The notes beneath the pieces were generated by a model. The model saw only the letters and a program-made list of their open reading frames with translations. It had not been told where the DNA came from and searched no databases. DNA of 29,212 nucleotides, taken from NCBI GenBank assembly GCA_046331625.1, contig JAXLQL010000055.1, positions 1-29,212 on the forward strand. Reading direction: 5' to 3'. This document shows, one piece after another, positions 16,367 through 24,022 of the stretch; the first letter of the stretch is position 1; each line of letters opens with the position of its first letter. The position numbers were made by a program, and so were the translations under genes. The stretch comes from JAXLQL01 sp046331625 (GTDB lineage Bacteria; Acidobacteriota; Terriglobia; Bryobacterales; Bryobacteraceae).

Positions 16367-16767
16367 TCGAGGAACACCACAACATTTCTTCCGTCCGGCT
16401 GATCCGCTCTCGAGAAGGTCCGGACAGCTTGGAATCCGTCTCGACGCAACTGATTGGCCAGTTGTTGACAGGCTGACCAGTCTCCTGAAACCAACTGCTC
16501 GACCTTGATTCCGTACCGTTTTCTCGTGGAGGGATCGGTGAGATCGAGGATCTTTTGAATCTCGATCTCGACTTCCACCATTCGGTACGCCTGCTCAGTG
16601 GAACCCCAGTGAAGGGCGACTTCCTTCCACGCGGTTGCCGGATCTTCGGCCAAGTAGCTCGTCTGCCCAGGGCTGAGCGCGTCATGGAATCTTCCTGAAG
16701 AACTTCTGGAAGGGATGGGTTCTGTCGCGTACCTCTGGTACACGGCGCGGTACAGGGTGCAGCGCAT
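16279..16767 (-). CDS. RES-domain toxin
   Basis: RES toxins degrade or modify NAD+. This 162-residue protein has the family pattern: TLYRAVYQRYA with the conserved Arg at the start, SGRFHDALSPGQTSYLAEDP, then TAWKEVALHW with the conserved Glu49. A later VRTFSRADQPDGRNVVVF supplies the Ser region. The start is supported by GAGG six bases before the ATG at 16767. A second small frame (ATG at 16801, about 38 codons, with GGAGGGG eleven bases before it) overlaps the start, but I do not call it a gene. The gene is first in an operon with its antitoxin, and the promoter is at 16868-16897. Confidence 0.85.
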   Translation of the reverse strand: MRCTLYRAVYQRYATEPIPSRSSSGRFHDALSPGQTSYLAEDPATAWKEVALHWGSTEQAYRMVEVEIEIQKILDLTDPSTRKRYGIKVEQLVSGDWSACQQLANQLRRDGFQAVRTFSRADQPDGRNVVVFLECLKPSHIKVKRRAAIKPGEYDKPSSSSR

Positions 16768-16865
16768 TTAGATCCTCGTACGAAGCTTGATCTTCCATGA
16801 CGCAATACCCCTCCACCTACGAACGCTTCTTTCTCGATCTGGACTCTCCGGCCCAGTTTTCAATT

Positions 16866-16897
16866 CTAGCATATCGCTAGATCATATGATCTGTCAA
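16866..16897 (-). promoter_or_regulatory. Promoter of the RES/Xre operon with palindromic operator candidates
   Basis: On the minus strand TTGACA (16897-16892) and TATGCT (16873-16868) are separated by 18 bases, a near-consensus sigma-70 promoter. The spacer begins with the perfect palindrome GATCATATGATC (16880-16891). A second inverted pair CTAGC/GCTAG (16866-16880) covers the -10. Binding of the Xre protein here would block RNA polymerase, as expected for autoregulation. Protein binding is inferred. Confidence 0.7.
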
Positions 16898-16901
16898 GCG
16901 C

Positions 16902-17333
16902 TCATGTTGTTGAAAGGCGCGACTCCGCGATGAACGCGGCGATCGAGAGTCCGAATCGTCTCGACAGCTTGCGCGCGTGAGCGAGATTGATCCGGCGCTT
17001 CCCATTGAGAACCGCTGACCCGACAGACTGACCGCCGAAGATTTCCGCCACGCCGGACTGTTGCAGACCGTTCTCCTCCATCAAGTACTTCAGGCGTTCG
17101 ACTGGGGAGAATCGCTTTGCCTTGCCTGCGGTCGCGCGCTCCTCGTATTCCTCCACGAGATGACCGAGTAGGGTGACCAACCGCGATTCCTCGGGTGAAA
17201 GCGTCCGGGCGGGAATCGTCAGATGCATGAGAAGTTCCGCGAGCCGGTCCTGCTGTTCATCCGACTCGATCACGGCCGGCAAGTGCTTGGCCAGGAGACG
17301 GCCGTACTTCTTTTCGTCCACTGCCAAGGGCAT
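16902..17333 (-). CDS. higA: HigA-type antitoxin
   Basis: A 143-residue antitoxin. The N-terminal helical part is toxin-binding (residues 1-75). The Xre helix-turn-helix covers about 83-125, with LKYLMEENGLQQSGVAEIF, SVGSAVLNGKRRI and HARKLSRRFGL, as in E. coli HigA. GGAGGT lies a few bases before the ATG at 17333, which decides this start. The frame upstream is continuous with the truncated HigB, so a read-through fusion protein from 17564 is also possible. Confidence 0.85.
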   Translation of the reverse strand: MPLAVDEKKYGRLLAKHLPAVIESDEQQDRLAELLMHLTIPARTLSPEESRLVTLLGHLVEEYEERATAGKAKRFSPVERLKYLMEENGLQQSGVAEIFGGQSVGSAVLNGKRRINLAHARKLSRRFGLSIAAFIAESRLSTT

Positions 17334-17564
17334 AGCACCTCCACGTTCACTCGATCGCATTCGGCACATCAGACGGAAATTGTTGCCACCGATGTTGAAC
17401 ACGAGAGTCTTGCCGACTTGGTCCGCAGACGAAAGAATCTGCCGGAGGTGCGTCAGGCTACTGGCTGAGGCATTCTCGATCCCGTCATGCCAGTGCGCGA
17501 TTGCCGCGAGGGAGCATGGCCTCCGTGCTGCATTGACCAGCTTGCGGTGGCTGATGAACTGCAT
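17334..17564 (-). pseudogene. higB: HigB-type mRNA interferase, truncated and fused in frame to HigA
   Basis: The protein starts MQFISHRKLVNAA and proceeds to TLVFNIGGNNFRLMCRM, matching the first two-thirds of the HigB (RelE-fold) family. The remaining C-terminal strands, ending in a motif like THxEYD that includes active-site residues, are missing. The frame instead runs through ERGGA straight into the HigA start without a stop. AAGGA lies 4 bases before the ATG at 17564. An inactive toxin next to an intact antitoxin is likely. The fused product, 221 residues from 17564, would be unusual. Confidence 0.7.
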
Positions 17565-17663
17565 GCTGTCCTTATCGCGGTTCGCCAATCAACGCAGCGG
17601 CGACAGCGGATATGTTGCTGTTGCGCCATGGTAGCCTGATTGGGAGCAAATTGGGAGGTTTCC

Positions 17664-18500
17664 TTGCGTAGAATGCTTCGTGCAGCCGTTCTCATGACGG
17701 CTTCGTTGGGTGTTTGTGCCGCTCAGGCGCCGCCAGCCGCGCCGCGACAACCCGCGTTTCGCAGACCGCAGGCATACCCGGACAGGCCCCCTGCGGATCC
17801 CGCCGTACTCGAGCGCGGCAAGGCGATCTACGGCATTCATTGCACCTTCTGTCATGGCGCCGATGCGCGCGGCGGATCGGGCGGTCCGAATCTGATCCGC
17901 GCGGAACTCGTGCTCAACGACAAAGACGGCGAGTTGATCGGTCCGGTGGTTCGCAACGGACGCGAAGGCATGCCGAAGATCGACCTGACGCAGCAGCAGA
18001 TCTCAGAGATTGCCGCGTTCATTCACAGCTTCAAAGTGGGCGGCTACGACGTTTCGCGCATGACGCCGGAGACGATCGTCACGGGTGACGCGAAGGCCGG
18101 CGAAGCGTACTTCTCGAAGACCTGCGGTGGATGCCACTCCGTGACTGGCGACCTGAAGGGCATCGCCTCGCGCATCACGGATCCCAAGCAATTGCAGCAA
18201 ACGTGGCTGATGCCGGGGGGCGGCGGCAGATTCGGCGCACCCGCAGTCTCGCGCGTGAAGCCTACCACGGTGATCGTAACGCTGGCCGGCGGAAAGAAAG
18301 TGGAAGGCCGGCTGAGCCGCATCGACGACTTCATCGTGACGCTCACGGATTCGGAAGGCTTTCAGCGATCATTCACTCGCGAAGGCGATGTGCCGAAGGT
18401 GGAGCTTCACGATCCTCTGGCGCCGCATCGCAGCCTGCTCGGCAAGTATCGGGACCAAGACATCCACAACGTGACCGCTTACCTGGTGACCGTGAAATGA
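17664..18500 (+). CDS. Di-haem cytochrome c, partner of the PQQ dehydrogenase
   Basis: An exported cytochrome that probably takes electrons from the PQQ enzyme encoded just downstream. It has a signal peptide (LRRMLRAAVLMTASLGVCAA) and two haem-binding CXXCH motifs, CTFCH at 60-64 and CGGCH at 154-158, counting from the TTG start. A Met in REGMPKI (103) is a candidate axial ligand. The C-terminal part (GGKKVEGRLSRIDDFIVTLT) is a small beta-rich domain. I choose the TTG at 17664 because GGAGG lies just before it; ATG at 17673 is the alternative. The stop overlaps the next start by ATGA. Confidence 0.9.
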   Translation: MRRMLRAAVLMTASLGVCAAQAPPAAPRQPAFRRPQAYPDRPPADPAVLERGKAIYGIHCTFCHGADARGGSGGPNLIRAELVLNDKDGELIGPVVRNGREGMPKIDLTQQQISEIAAFIHSFKVGGYDVSRMTPETIVTGDAKAGEAYFSKTCGGCHSVTGDLKGIASRITDPKQLQQTWLMPGGGGRFGAPAVSRVKPTTVIVTLAGGKKVEGRLSRIDDFIVTLTDSEGFQRSFTREGDVPKVELHDPLAPHRSLLGKYRDQDIHNVTAYLVTVK

Positions 18501-20173
18501 AACCCACGCTGATTCTCCTTCCCGCTCTGTTGGCGGCTCAAGCGCTCGATCCGGCCGTGCTGATGAAGCGCCTGGAAAATGATTGGCCCACCTACTCGGG
18601 CGATTACTCGGGCCAGCGCTACAGCAAGCTGACGCAGATCAACCAAACGAACGTGAAGCACCTGACGCTGGCGTGGACCAACCGCGTCACAGCGGGCGCG
18701 GGGGACACCGGGGGGGGCGGCGGATTCCGGCGTTTCGCCGCGGCGGGCCCGCCGACGATCATTGGTGGCGAGGGTACGGGCGAGTTGGGCGCAGCGTTCG
18801 GCAGCACCGCGAACATTCGCGCGTCGATCCTCATGGTGGAGGGCATCCTTTATTTGTCGACGCCCGACAACGCATGGGCGGTGGATGCGCGCGATGGGCG
18901 CGTGATCTGGCACTACTTCTGGAAGACGAAGGGCGGCACGCATATCGGCAATCGCGGGCTCGGGATGTGGGGCAGGTGGCTCTACATGGAAACTCCTGAC
19001 GACTACCTCGTGTGTCTGGACGCGGCCACTGGGAAGGAGCGCTGGCACAAGCCCATGGCCGATTTCAATCGGCAGTACTTCTCGACGATGGCGCCGATCG
19101 TGATCGGTAACCACATCATCGTGGGCACGGGCAATGACCTGGACGCGCCGGGCTATGTACAGTCGCGCGATCCCGAGACCGGAGATGTGCAGTGGACCAT
19201 CTACACGACTCCGCAGAAGAAGGGCGACCCGGGCCTGGAAACCTGGGGCACGCTCGAAGGCGCGCGGTTGGGCGCGGGCAACGTGTGGATTCCGGGCTCC
19301 TACGACCCCGAAACAAAACTCTACATTTTTGGTACGGGCAATCCGTCGCCTTCGTACACGAGCCCGAAGTCGCGCGATGGCGATAATCTTTTCACCTGTT
19401 CGCTTGTGGCCGTGAATGTCGATACGGGCAAGATGGCCTGGTATTACCAGATGAACCCGCACGACACGCACGATTGGGATTCGAGCGAAACGCCGATCCT
19501 GATTGACGGCGAGTTCAAGGGGCGGCAGCGCAAGATGGTGCTGCATGCGGACCGCAACGGATACTTCTGGGTGCTGGATCGCACCACCGGCGAGCATCTG
19601 CTGACCAGCAAGTTCTCAGACACGGTGAACTGGGTGAAGGAGATCAACGCGAAGGGGCAGACGATTCGGGACCCAGCGAAGGACTCGCTGGTGCCGGGCT
19701 CGCTGGTTTCGCCAAACAACTACGGCGCCACGAATTGGCCGCCCGCCGCGTATTCGCCGGATACCGGCTTGTTCTATGTTCCGCAGAGCGACACGTACGC
19801 GATGTACTACCTGACCGAGACCGATCCGCGTGGCGCGATGGGGCTGGGGGGGAAAGACGAACAGTTCGTGGCTTCGATGGGGAGCTACCTGACGGCGATC
19901 GATTACAAGACTGGGAAGATCGCCTGGCGGCACCGATATCCGGGCACCGGTGGATTCGGGGGTGGGAACGGAATCCTCACCACGGCTAGCAAGCTGGTGT
20001 TCGCGGGCGATATGGGCGGAAGCCTCGTCGCCTACGATGCGGCGAACGGCAAAATCCTGTGGCATTCGCGGATCGGGCAGGTGTCGAATGCGCCGCAGAC
20101 GTACATGCTCGACGGCAAACAGTACCTGCTGGTGGCTGCGGGCGACGCACTGTTTTCTTTCTATCTTCAGTAG
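18497..20173 (+). CDS. PQQ-dependent alcohol dehydrogenase (quinoprotein, methanol/ethanol type)
   Basis: An eight-bladed propeller quinoprotein of 558 residues with signal peptide MKPTLILLPALLAAQA. It oxidises alcohols or similar substrates in the periplasm and passes electrons to cytochrome c. Tryptophan-docking repeats recur (DARDGRVIWHY, DAATGKERWHK, DVDTGKMAWYY-like, DYKTGKIAWRH, DAANGKILWHS). The metal-binding Asn282 is in FGTGNPSPSY, and the catalytic Asp is predicted at 326 in HDTHDWDS. Asp328, two residues on, matches the extra lanthanide ligand of XoxF-type enzymes. The adjacent Cys-Cys pair of classical MxaF/ExaA is absent. Coupled by ATGA to the cytochrome gene. Confidence 0.92.
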   Translation: MKPTLILLPALLAAQALDPAVLMKRLENDWPTYSGDYSGQRYSKLTQINQTNVKHLTLAWTNRVTAGAGDTGGGGGFRRFAAAGPPTIIGGEGTGELGAAFGSTANIRASILMVEGILYLSTPDNAWAVDARDGRVIWHYFWKTKGGTHIGNRGLGMWGRWLYMETPDDYLVCLDAATGKERWHKPMADFNRQYFSTMAPIVIGNHIIVGTGNDLDAPGYVQSRDPETGDVQWTIYTTPQKKGDPGLETWGTLEGARLGAGNVWIPGSYDPETKLYIFGTGNPSPSYTSPKSRDGDNLFTCSLVAVNVDTGKMAWYYQMNPHDTHDWDSSETPILIDGEFKGRQRKMVLHADRNGYFWVLDRTTGEHLLTSKFSDTVNWVKEINAKGQTIRDPAKDSLVPGSLVSPNNYGATNWPPAAYSPDTGLFYVPQSDTYAMYYLTETDPRGAMGLGGKDEQFVASMGSYLTAIDYKTGKIAWRHRYPGTGGFGGGNGILTTASKLVFAGDMGGSLVAYDAANGKILWHSRIGQVSNAPQTYMLDGKQYLLVAAGDALFSFYLQ

Positions 20174-20228
20174 AGTGTGGAGATCCAATCACGGGCGATG
20201 CATCGTAGTCGCTCATGAAAGGAAATCC

Positions 20229-20618
20229 ATGACTTCCAAAGAACTGGTTCAGAGCCTGTACGCCGCCTTCGGGCGCGGAGATGTCGCCTTCATTCTCGAG
20301 CGCGTTGCGCCCGACTGCACCTGGGTTGCACCGGGAACGGGCATCCCGAACGCGGGCGTGTATAGCGGTCCCGCTGGTGTCGGCGCGTTCTTCCAGAAGC
20401 TCGCCTCGACGGAGAATGTCACTGCGTTCGAGCCGAAGGAATACTTCGAGAATGGCGACAGCGTGGTGGCTCTCGGCACGGAGGAATGCACGGCGATCGC
20501 GACGGGGAAGCAGATGAAGACGGACTGGGCGATGCTATTCCGCGTCAGCGGCGGCAAGGTTGTCTACTGGCAGTCTTTCTACGACACGTCGGCGTACATG
20601 GTGGCGCACGCGAAGTAG
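20229..20618 (+). CDS. NTF2-like/SnoaL-like protein
   Basis: A 129-residue soluble protein with the cone-shaped NTF2 fold pattern: helix SKELVQSLYAAFGRGD, then CTWVAPGTG, GPAGVGAFFQKLA, and terminal strands WAMLFRVSGGKVVYWQSFYDT. The family covers ketosteroid-isomerase-like enzymes and binding proteins, and no specific reaction can be named. AAAGGAAA precedes the ATG at 20229. It follows the PQQ gene by 55 bases and could be its last operon member. Confidence 0.85.
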   Translation: MTSKELVQSLYAAFGRGDVAFILERVAPDCTWVAPGTGIPNAGVYSGPAGVGAFFQKLASTENVTAFEPKEYFENGDSVVALGTEECTAIATGKQMKTDWAMLFRVSGGKVVYWQSFYDTSAYMVAHAK

Positions 20619-20673
20619 AGTGGATGATTGCGCGGCGGGACGTCAGCGGCGAAGAAGGTCCAGCGTTCCGGAA

Positions 20674-21024
20674 TCACTTGTGCATGACCGCAAAGGAGAG
20701 ACCTTGGGGATCGAGCAGAACCGCCATTTCTTCTCCCTGAGGGAGCTTCTGCGGTGGAATGAGCACTTTCGCGCCGAGTCCAGCGGCCTTCTCGACATAG
20801 GCCGTGCAATCTTCCACCTCGATAAACAATTGCACGAAAGCGCTTGCCTGGGGAGGCGCAGGCCAGATCCCGCCTTGGATGCCCTTCGTGCTGCCGGTAT
20901 CGATTTGACGGTAGCCGAGTGGATTGTCGCTTCGGACTGTCCACCCGAAAAGCTTCGCGTAGAACTCGGCCTGCTGCTCGGGCGACTTCGAAAGGATCTG
21001 AAACTGTACGACGGGGTTACTCAT
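20674..21024 (-). CDS. VOC-family (glyoxalase/bleomycin-resistance-like) protein
   Basis: A 116-residue protein with one VOC beta-alpha-beta-beta-beta pair: VVQFQILSKSPEQQAEFYAKLFGW, then the second half AFVQLFIEVEDCTAYVEKAAGLG and EEMAVLLDPQGLSFAVMHK. Typical members bind a metal and act on small molecules. Start MSNPVVQF at 21024 is fixed by AAGGAGG six bases upstream; earlier in-frame codons belong to the overlapping gene. The first 8 bases overlap the end of the regulator gene, so the two are coupled. Confidence 0.88.
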   Translation of the reverse strand: MSNPVVQFQILSKSPEQQAEFYAKLFGWTVRSDNPLGYRQIDTGSTKGIQGGIWPAPPQASAFVQLFIEVEDCTAYVEKAAGLGAKVLIPPQKLPQGEEMAVLLDPQGLSFAVMHK

Positions 21025-21607
21025 TGTGGCCTCCTTGGCGTTGTGGTAAGTGCTCGGCCGCGAGGCGGTTCGCAAGCCGAAGAGCGGTTCTTTTGAATTG
21101 CGCCTCGTTCCCGAGATTCGATGCACTCCAGTGATTGCCTCGCATTTTCAGCAGACCCAGGCGGAGCAATCGTTGTAGAGCCAAATTCACTTCGTCGACC
21201 GAGACGCCGGTTTCAGCGGCGATCCAGCGCACATCAGCGCGGAAGGTGGACAGGCTGGTCATCCGGCAGATTCGGTAGTGAACCGGCTCCCCAATTACCG
21301 CGAGTGCCTCCGCGGTCCAATGGCGAAGGTGCTCCTGGCGAGCGAGGGTTGCATCGTCTGGCACGTGAACGGACGCTACGTAGGCGCTGATCTCGGCGGC
21401 GGTCATCTCGAGGAGCCTGCCGAACTTGCGCACGAATGCCGCGGGGACGGCGCGCTCTCCGCGGATCATCTGACCGAGCGACGAATGGTCCACTGAGAGA
21501 AACTTCGCGAACGATCGAAGCGAGTAGCTTTTGTTTCGCGCGCGGCGAGACTCGAACTCTGCGCCCAGTCTCTGTCGAAACGAGTTTCGATGCTGTCGTG
21601 GGATCAC
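21017..21607 (-). CDS. Predicted regulator of the TIGR02147 type
   Basis: A 196-residue soluble protein whose N-terminus has the pattern SLRSFAKFLSVDHSSLGQMI followed by RGER, a helix-turn-helix like that of the TIGR02147 family. The C-terminal half holds a second winged-helix pattern, VDEVNLALQRLLRLGLLKM. Members are seen in Fibrobacteres, Acidobacteria and deltaproteobacteria and their ligands are unknown. The start is a GTG at 21607 without a strong ribosome site, so the exact start is uncertain. It overlaps the VOC gene by 8 bases and probably regulates that operon. Confidence 0.75.
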   Translation of the reverse strand: MIPRQHRNSFRQRLGAEFESRRARNKSYSLRSFAKFLSVDHSSLGQMIRGERAVPAAFVRKFGRLLEMTAAEISAYVASVHVPDDATLARQEHLRHWTAEALAVIGEPVHYRICRMTSLSTFRADVRWIAAETGVSVDEVNLALQRLLRLGLLKMRGNHWSASNLGNEAQFKRTALRLANRLAAEHLPQRQGGHNE

Positions 21608-21661
21608 AACGGAATGTTAGCAGCGGCGTTTGCACAAATCCAGGATCCGATGGGCCAAAGT

Positions 21662-21679
21662 GGGGCAACGCTTTGCCCC
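21662..21679. repeat. Short hairpin, possible decayed repeat or terminator
   Basis: GGGGCAACGCTTTGCCCC forms a 7-base-pair stem with a 4-base loop. Directly after it, gcggggcggcactgaagc resembles a damaged first half of the double-hairpin repeat. There is no T-run on either side, so a classical terminator is not supported. Confidence 0.5.
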
Positions 21680-21743
21680 GCGGGGCGGCACTGAAGCGTG
21701 TAGGCAGGGCACCGATCGAAGGGGTTGAAACTCGCGCCCGAGT

Positions 21744-21784
21744 GGCGGGACTGAAGTCCCGCGCAGGCTGAAAGCCTGCCCCAC
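21744..21784 (+). repeat. Interspersed double-hairpin repeat, copy 3
   Basis: The arms are GCGGGACTGAAGTCCCGC and GCAGGCTGAAAGCCTGC followed by CCCAC. It sits 9 bases past the stop of the HExxH gene (21794) in an intergenic gap, in the same orientation as copy 2. Confidence 0.88.
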
Positions 21785-21793
21785 ACGCGGAGG

Positions 21794-22315
21794 TCAACTC
21801 ACACACACAGGAGGTTCACCTACAAAAAGAAATGGGTCCACGCGGAAGGTTTCGCCGCTTGTGAAGCGATCCTCTAACTCGAACGCGATGCGCTCGAGGG
21901 GGATCGACTCGTAGCGCCGCGTTTCGAGGAAGCCGAGCGCGTACTGACGCGTGAACTCGCGCACGCCGAGCATGCGGAACTGCGCGACGTGCACCATCTC
22001 GTGGAACAGCAGGCTCGGAGGCATCGGACGCGTGGTGGCGATCACGAAATCGAACGTGATGGCGTCGACGAGCGCGATCGACGGGAAATCGAAACCGAAG
22101 CGGCGCGCGTGCGCGGCGAGCGGCGGATCGGAGACCGGCAGCGGGTCCTGCTCGAGCACGCGCACACGATCGATGTCAGTGGACTCGAAGTAGCGGGCGA
22201 GCCACGAGCGCTCTCGCTCATCGAGCGGTTGCGCCGCCGCGGCGAGCCGGTCACGCTGCACTTCGATGTAGCGGGCGCCGAGAGGCGCGATAGCCCGAGC
22301 GACGACCGACAGCAT
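21794..22315 (-). CDS. Hypothetical protein with an HExxH metalloprotease-like motif
   Basis: A 173-residue protein with no clear signal peptide. LLFHEMVHVAQF (103-112) contains HEMVH (105-109), the zinc-binding motif of metallopeptidases, followed by YALGFLETRRYE, where a Glu could be the third ligand. It recalls small DUF4157-like domains, but I do not assign a family. It begins directly after the stop of the GMC dehydrogenase gene with no gap, so it is part of the same operon. Substrate and location are unknown. Confidence 0.7.
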   Translation of the reverse strand: MLSVVARAIAPLGARYIEVQRDRLAAAAQPLDERERSWLARYFESTDIDRVRVLEQDPLPVSDPPLAAHARRFGFDFPSIALVDAITFDFVIATTRPMPPSLLFHEMVHVAQFRMLGVREFTRQYALGFLETRRYESIPLERIAFELEDRFTSGETFRVDPFLFVGEPPVCVS

Positions 22316-24022
22316 CTACACTTTGCGGTCGACCATCGCGTCCGCCGTGCGATAAGTGAGCGCGAGCGCGGTGAGGGTCGGGTTGCTCGAAGGCGAATGC
22401 GGGAACGCCGAGGCTCCGATGACGAAGAGGTTCTTCACGGTCCAGTGTTGCTGGTACGTGTTTACGACGCTGGTGTCCGGACTCGCTCCCATGATCGCTC
22501 CGCCTTGGATGTGCGTCGATTGATAACGCGTGGAATCGTAGTGCCGCAGCGCGGGGAGTTGCGTGATTTCTTTCGCGCCCATCGCCTTGGCGATCTCGAC
22601 GCCTTTCGCGCTCATGTACGCCGCCAGTTGGCGCTCGTTGTCGGTCCAATCGAGCGTGAACCGGATGAGCGGGTCACCGTAGCGATCGGTGTAGGTGGGG
22701 TCGAGATCCATGTAGTTCTGCTGGTAGGCGAAGTGATCGCCGTATAGCGAGAGCCGGCCGGTGCGATCGTACCAATGGAGCGCGGCCTTCTTCCAATCGG
22801 ATCCCCAGGAAGCTTTCACGTTCGATGGGACCACGCCGAAGTTCGCCATCGGGCGGAAGCCGTAGCAGACCGTGTAGAGTAGCGCTCCGCCGAGGAAGGG
22901 AAGGTTCGTGTGGTCGATGGTGTCGCCGTCATAGTCGCCGATCGATTGTCCCGCCGATCCGGCTCCGATGAAGCGGTTGAGCGGCTTCTCGAAGAACATG
23001 GTGGCTGCCGCGCCTGAGACTTGGTGCGTGAGATTCTTGCCGACCATCGGTCCATTCAAGCCCGAGAGCAACAGCAGGCGCGTGTTGTTGATGCTCCAGG
23101 ATGCGAGCACCACAGTGTTCGCGGGTTGCAGGAACTCTTCGCCTTTTTCATCCACGAACACGACTGCGCGCGCCTTGCCGCCTTCGATGACCACCTTGCG
23201 TACCCAGCATCCGGTGCGGATCTGCGCATTCTTCTTCTTGTTGATCACCGGCACGAGCGTGTTGCTCGGCTGGGCTTTCGCCCCGATCATGCAGCCGAAG
23301 CGCTCGCAGTAGCCGCAGTAGACGCAGCCCGAGCGAAGCACGCCATCGGGATTGCGGAACGTCTGGCTGATGGTGGCGGCGGGCATCGGGTAGGGATGAA
23401 AGCCCATCTGCTTCGTGGCGTCACGAAACATCGCCGCAAGGTAGGGCATCTTCATCGGCGGCGTGGGGAACTCGTGCGAACGCGGACCTTCGAAAATGTT
23501 TCCGCCCTCGATCTTCTTGCCGCGCAGGTTTCCGGCCTTGCCCGAAAGCCCGAGCATCTGTTCGGCGCGCCAGTAGTAGGGCTCGAGCTCGTCGTAGCCA
23601 ATGCCCCAGTCGCGCAGGGCGTGGCCCGGAGGAAGTTTCTTCTCGCCGTAGCGCTCGCGATAGTAGGAGAGAATGCGGAAGGCTTCGGGCAGGTAGCGAT
23701 AGCTGATGCCGCTCCAGTGTTCGCCGCTTCCGCCGACGCCGGTGCCGGGCAGGAACGATCCATGCTGACGAACAGGCAACGCGCGATCCTTGGCGGAGTG
23801 GCGGAACGTGATGGTCTCGTGCCGCACGTCGGTCATCATCTTCAGGCGAATGGCGAAGTCGAGTTCGTCCATGTCGTCGAGATAGTCAGACGTCTTGCGC
23901 GCGGGACCGCGTTCGAGCACCACCACTTGTCGTGAAGTTCGCGAAGCGAGTTCCTTGGCGAGCAGCAGGCCGACCCAGCCGCCGCCGACGATGAGCGTGT
24001 CCACCTCGGGGAGCGTTTTCAT
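22316..24022 (-). CDS. GMC-family FAD dehydrogenase (gluconate 2-dehydrogenase large-subunit type)
   Basis: A 568-residue flavoprotein. The FAD Rossmann motif TLIVGGGWVG is at 9-18, GTGVGGSGEHWSG at 93-105, and the GMC C-terminal segment reads SPSSNPTLTALALTYRTADAM. Cys233, 236, 239 and 244 (CVYCGYCERFGC) form a cluster like the iron-sulfur region of FAD-dependent sugar dehydrogenases; this is family knowledge. It has no signal peptide, which fits co-export with the Tat-signalled gamma subunit encoded just upstream (ATGA overlap). It probably oxidises a sugar or sugar acid in the periplasm. No membrane cytochrome subunit is next to it, so the electron acceptor is unknown. Confidence 0.92.
   Translation of the reverse strand: MKTLPEVDTLIVGGGWVGLLLAKELASRTSRQVVVLERGPARKTSDYLDDMDELDFAIRLKMMTDVRHETITFRHSAKDRALPVRQHGSFLPGTGVGGSGEHWSGISYRYLPEAFRILSYYRERYGEKKLPPGHALRDWGIGYDELEPYYWRAEQMLGLSGKAGNLRGKKIEGGNIFEGPRSHEFPTPPMKMPYLAAMFRDATKQMGFHPYPMPAATISQTFRNPDGVLRSGCVYCGYCERFGCMIGAKAQPSNTLVPVINKKKNAQIRTGCWVRKVVIEGGKARAVVFVDEKGEEFLQPANTVVLASWSINNTRLLLLSGLNGPMVGKNLTHQVSGAAATMFFEKPLNRFIGAGSAGQSIGDYDGDTIDHTNLPFLGGALLYTVCYGFRPMANFGVVPSNVKASWGSDWKKAALHWYDRTGRLSLYGDHFAYQQNYMDLDPTYTDRYGDPLIRFTLDWTDNERQLAAYMSAKGVEIAKAMGAKEITQLPALRHYDSTRYQSTHIQGGAIMGASPDTSVVNTYQQHWTVKNLFVIGASAFPHSPSSNPTLTALALTYRTADAMVDRKV

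Noticed and set aside
16686..16801. Small frame of about 38 codons with a GGAGGGG site upstream of RES
   Set aside because: It overlaps the RES start in another frame and has no recognisable features. It could be a leader peptide, but nothing supports that beyond the ribosome site.
18131..18496. N-terminal extension of the PQQ dehydrogenase frame
   Set aside because: It overlaps the cytochrome c gene in another frame. The signal peptide and ATGA coupling fix the start at 18497.
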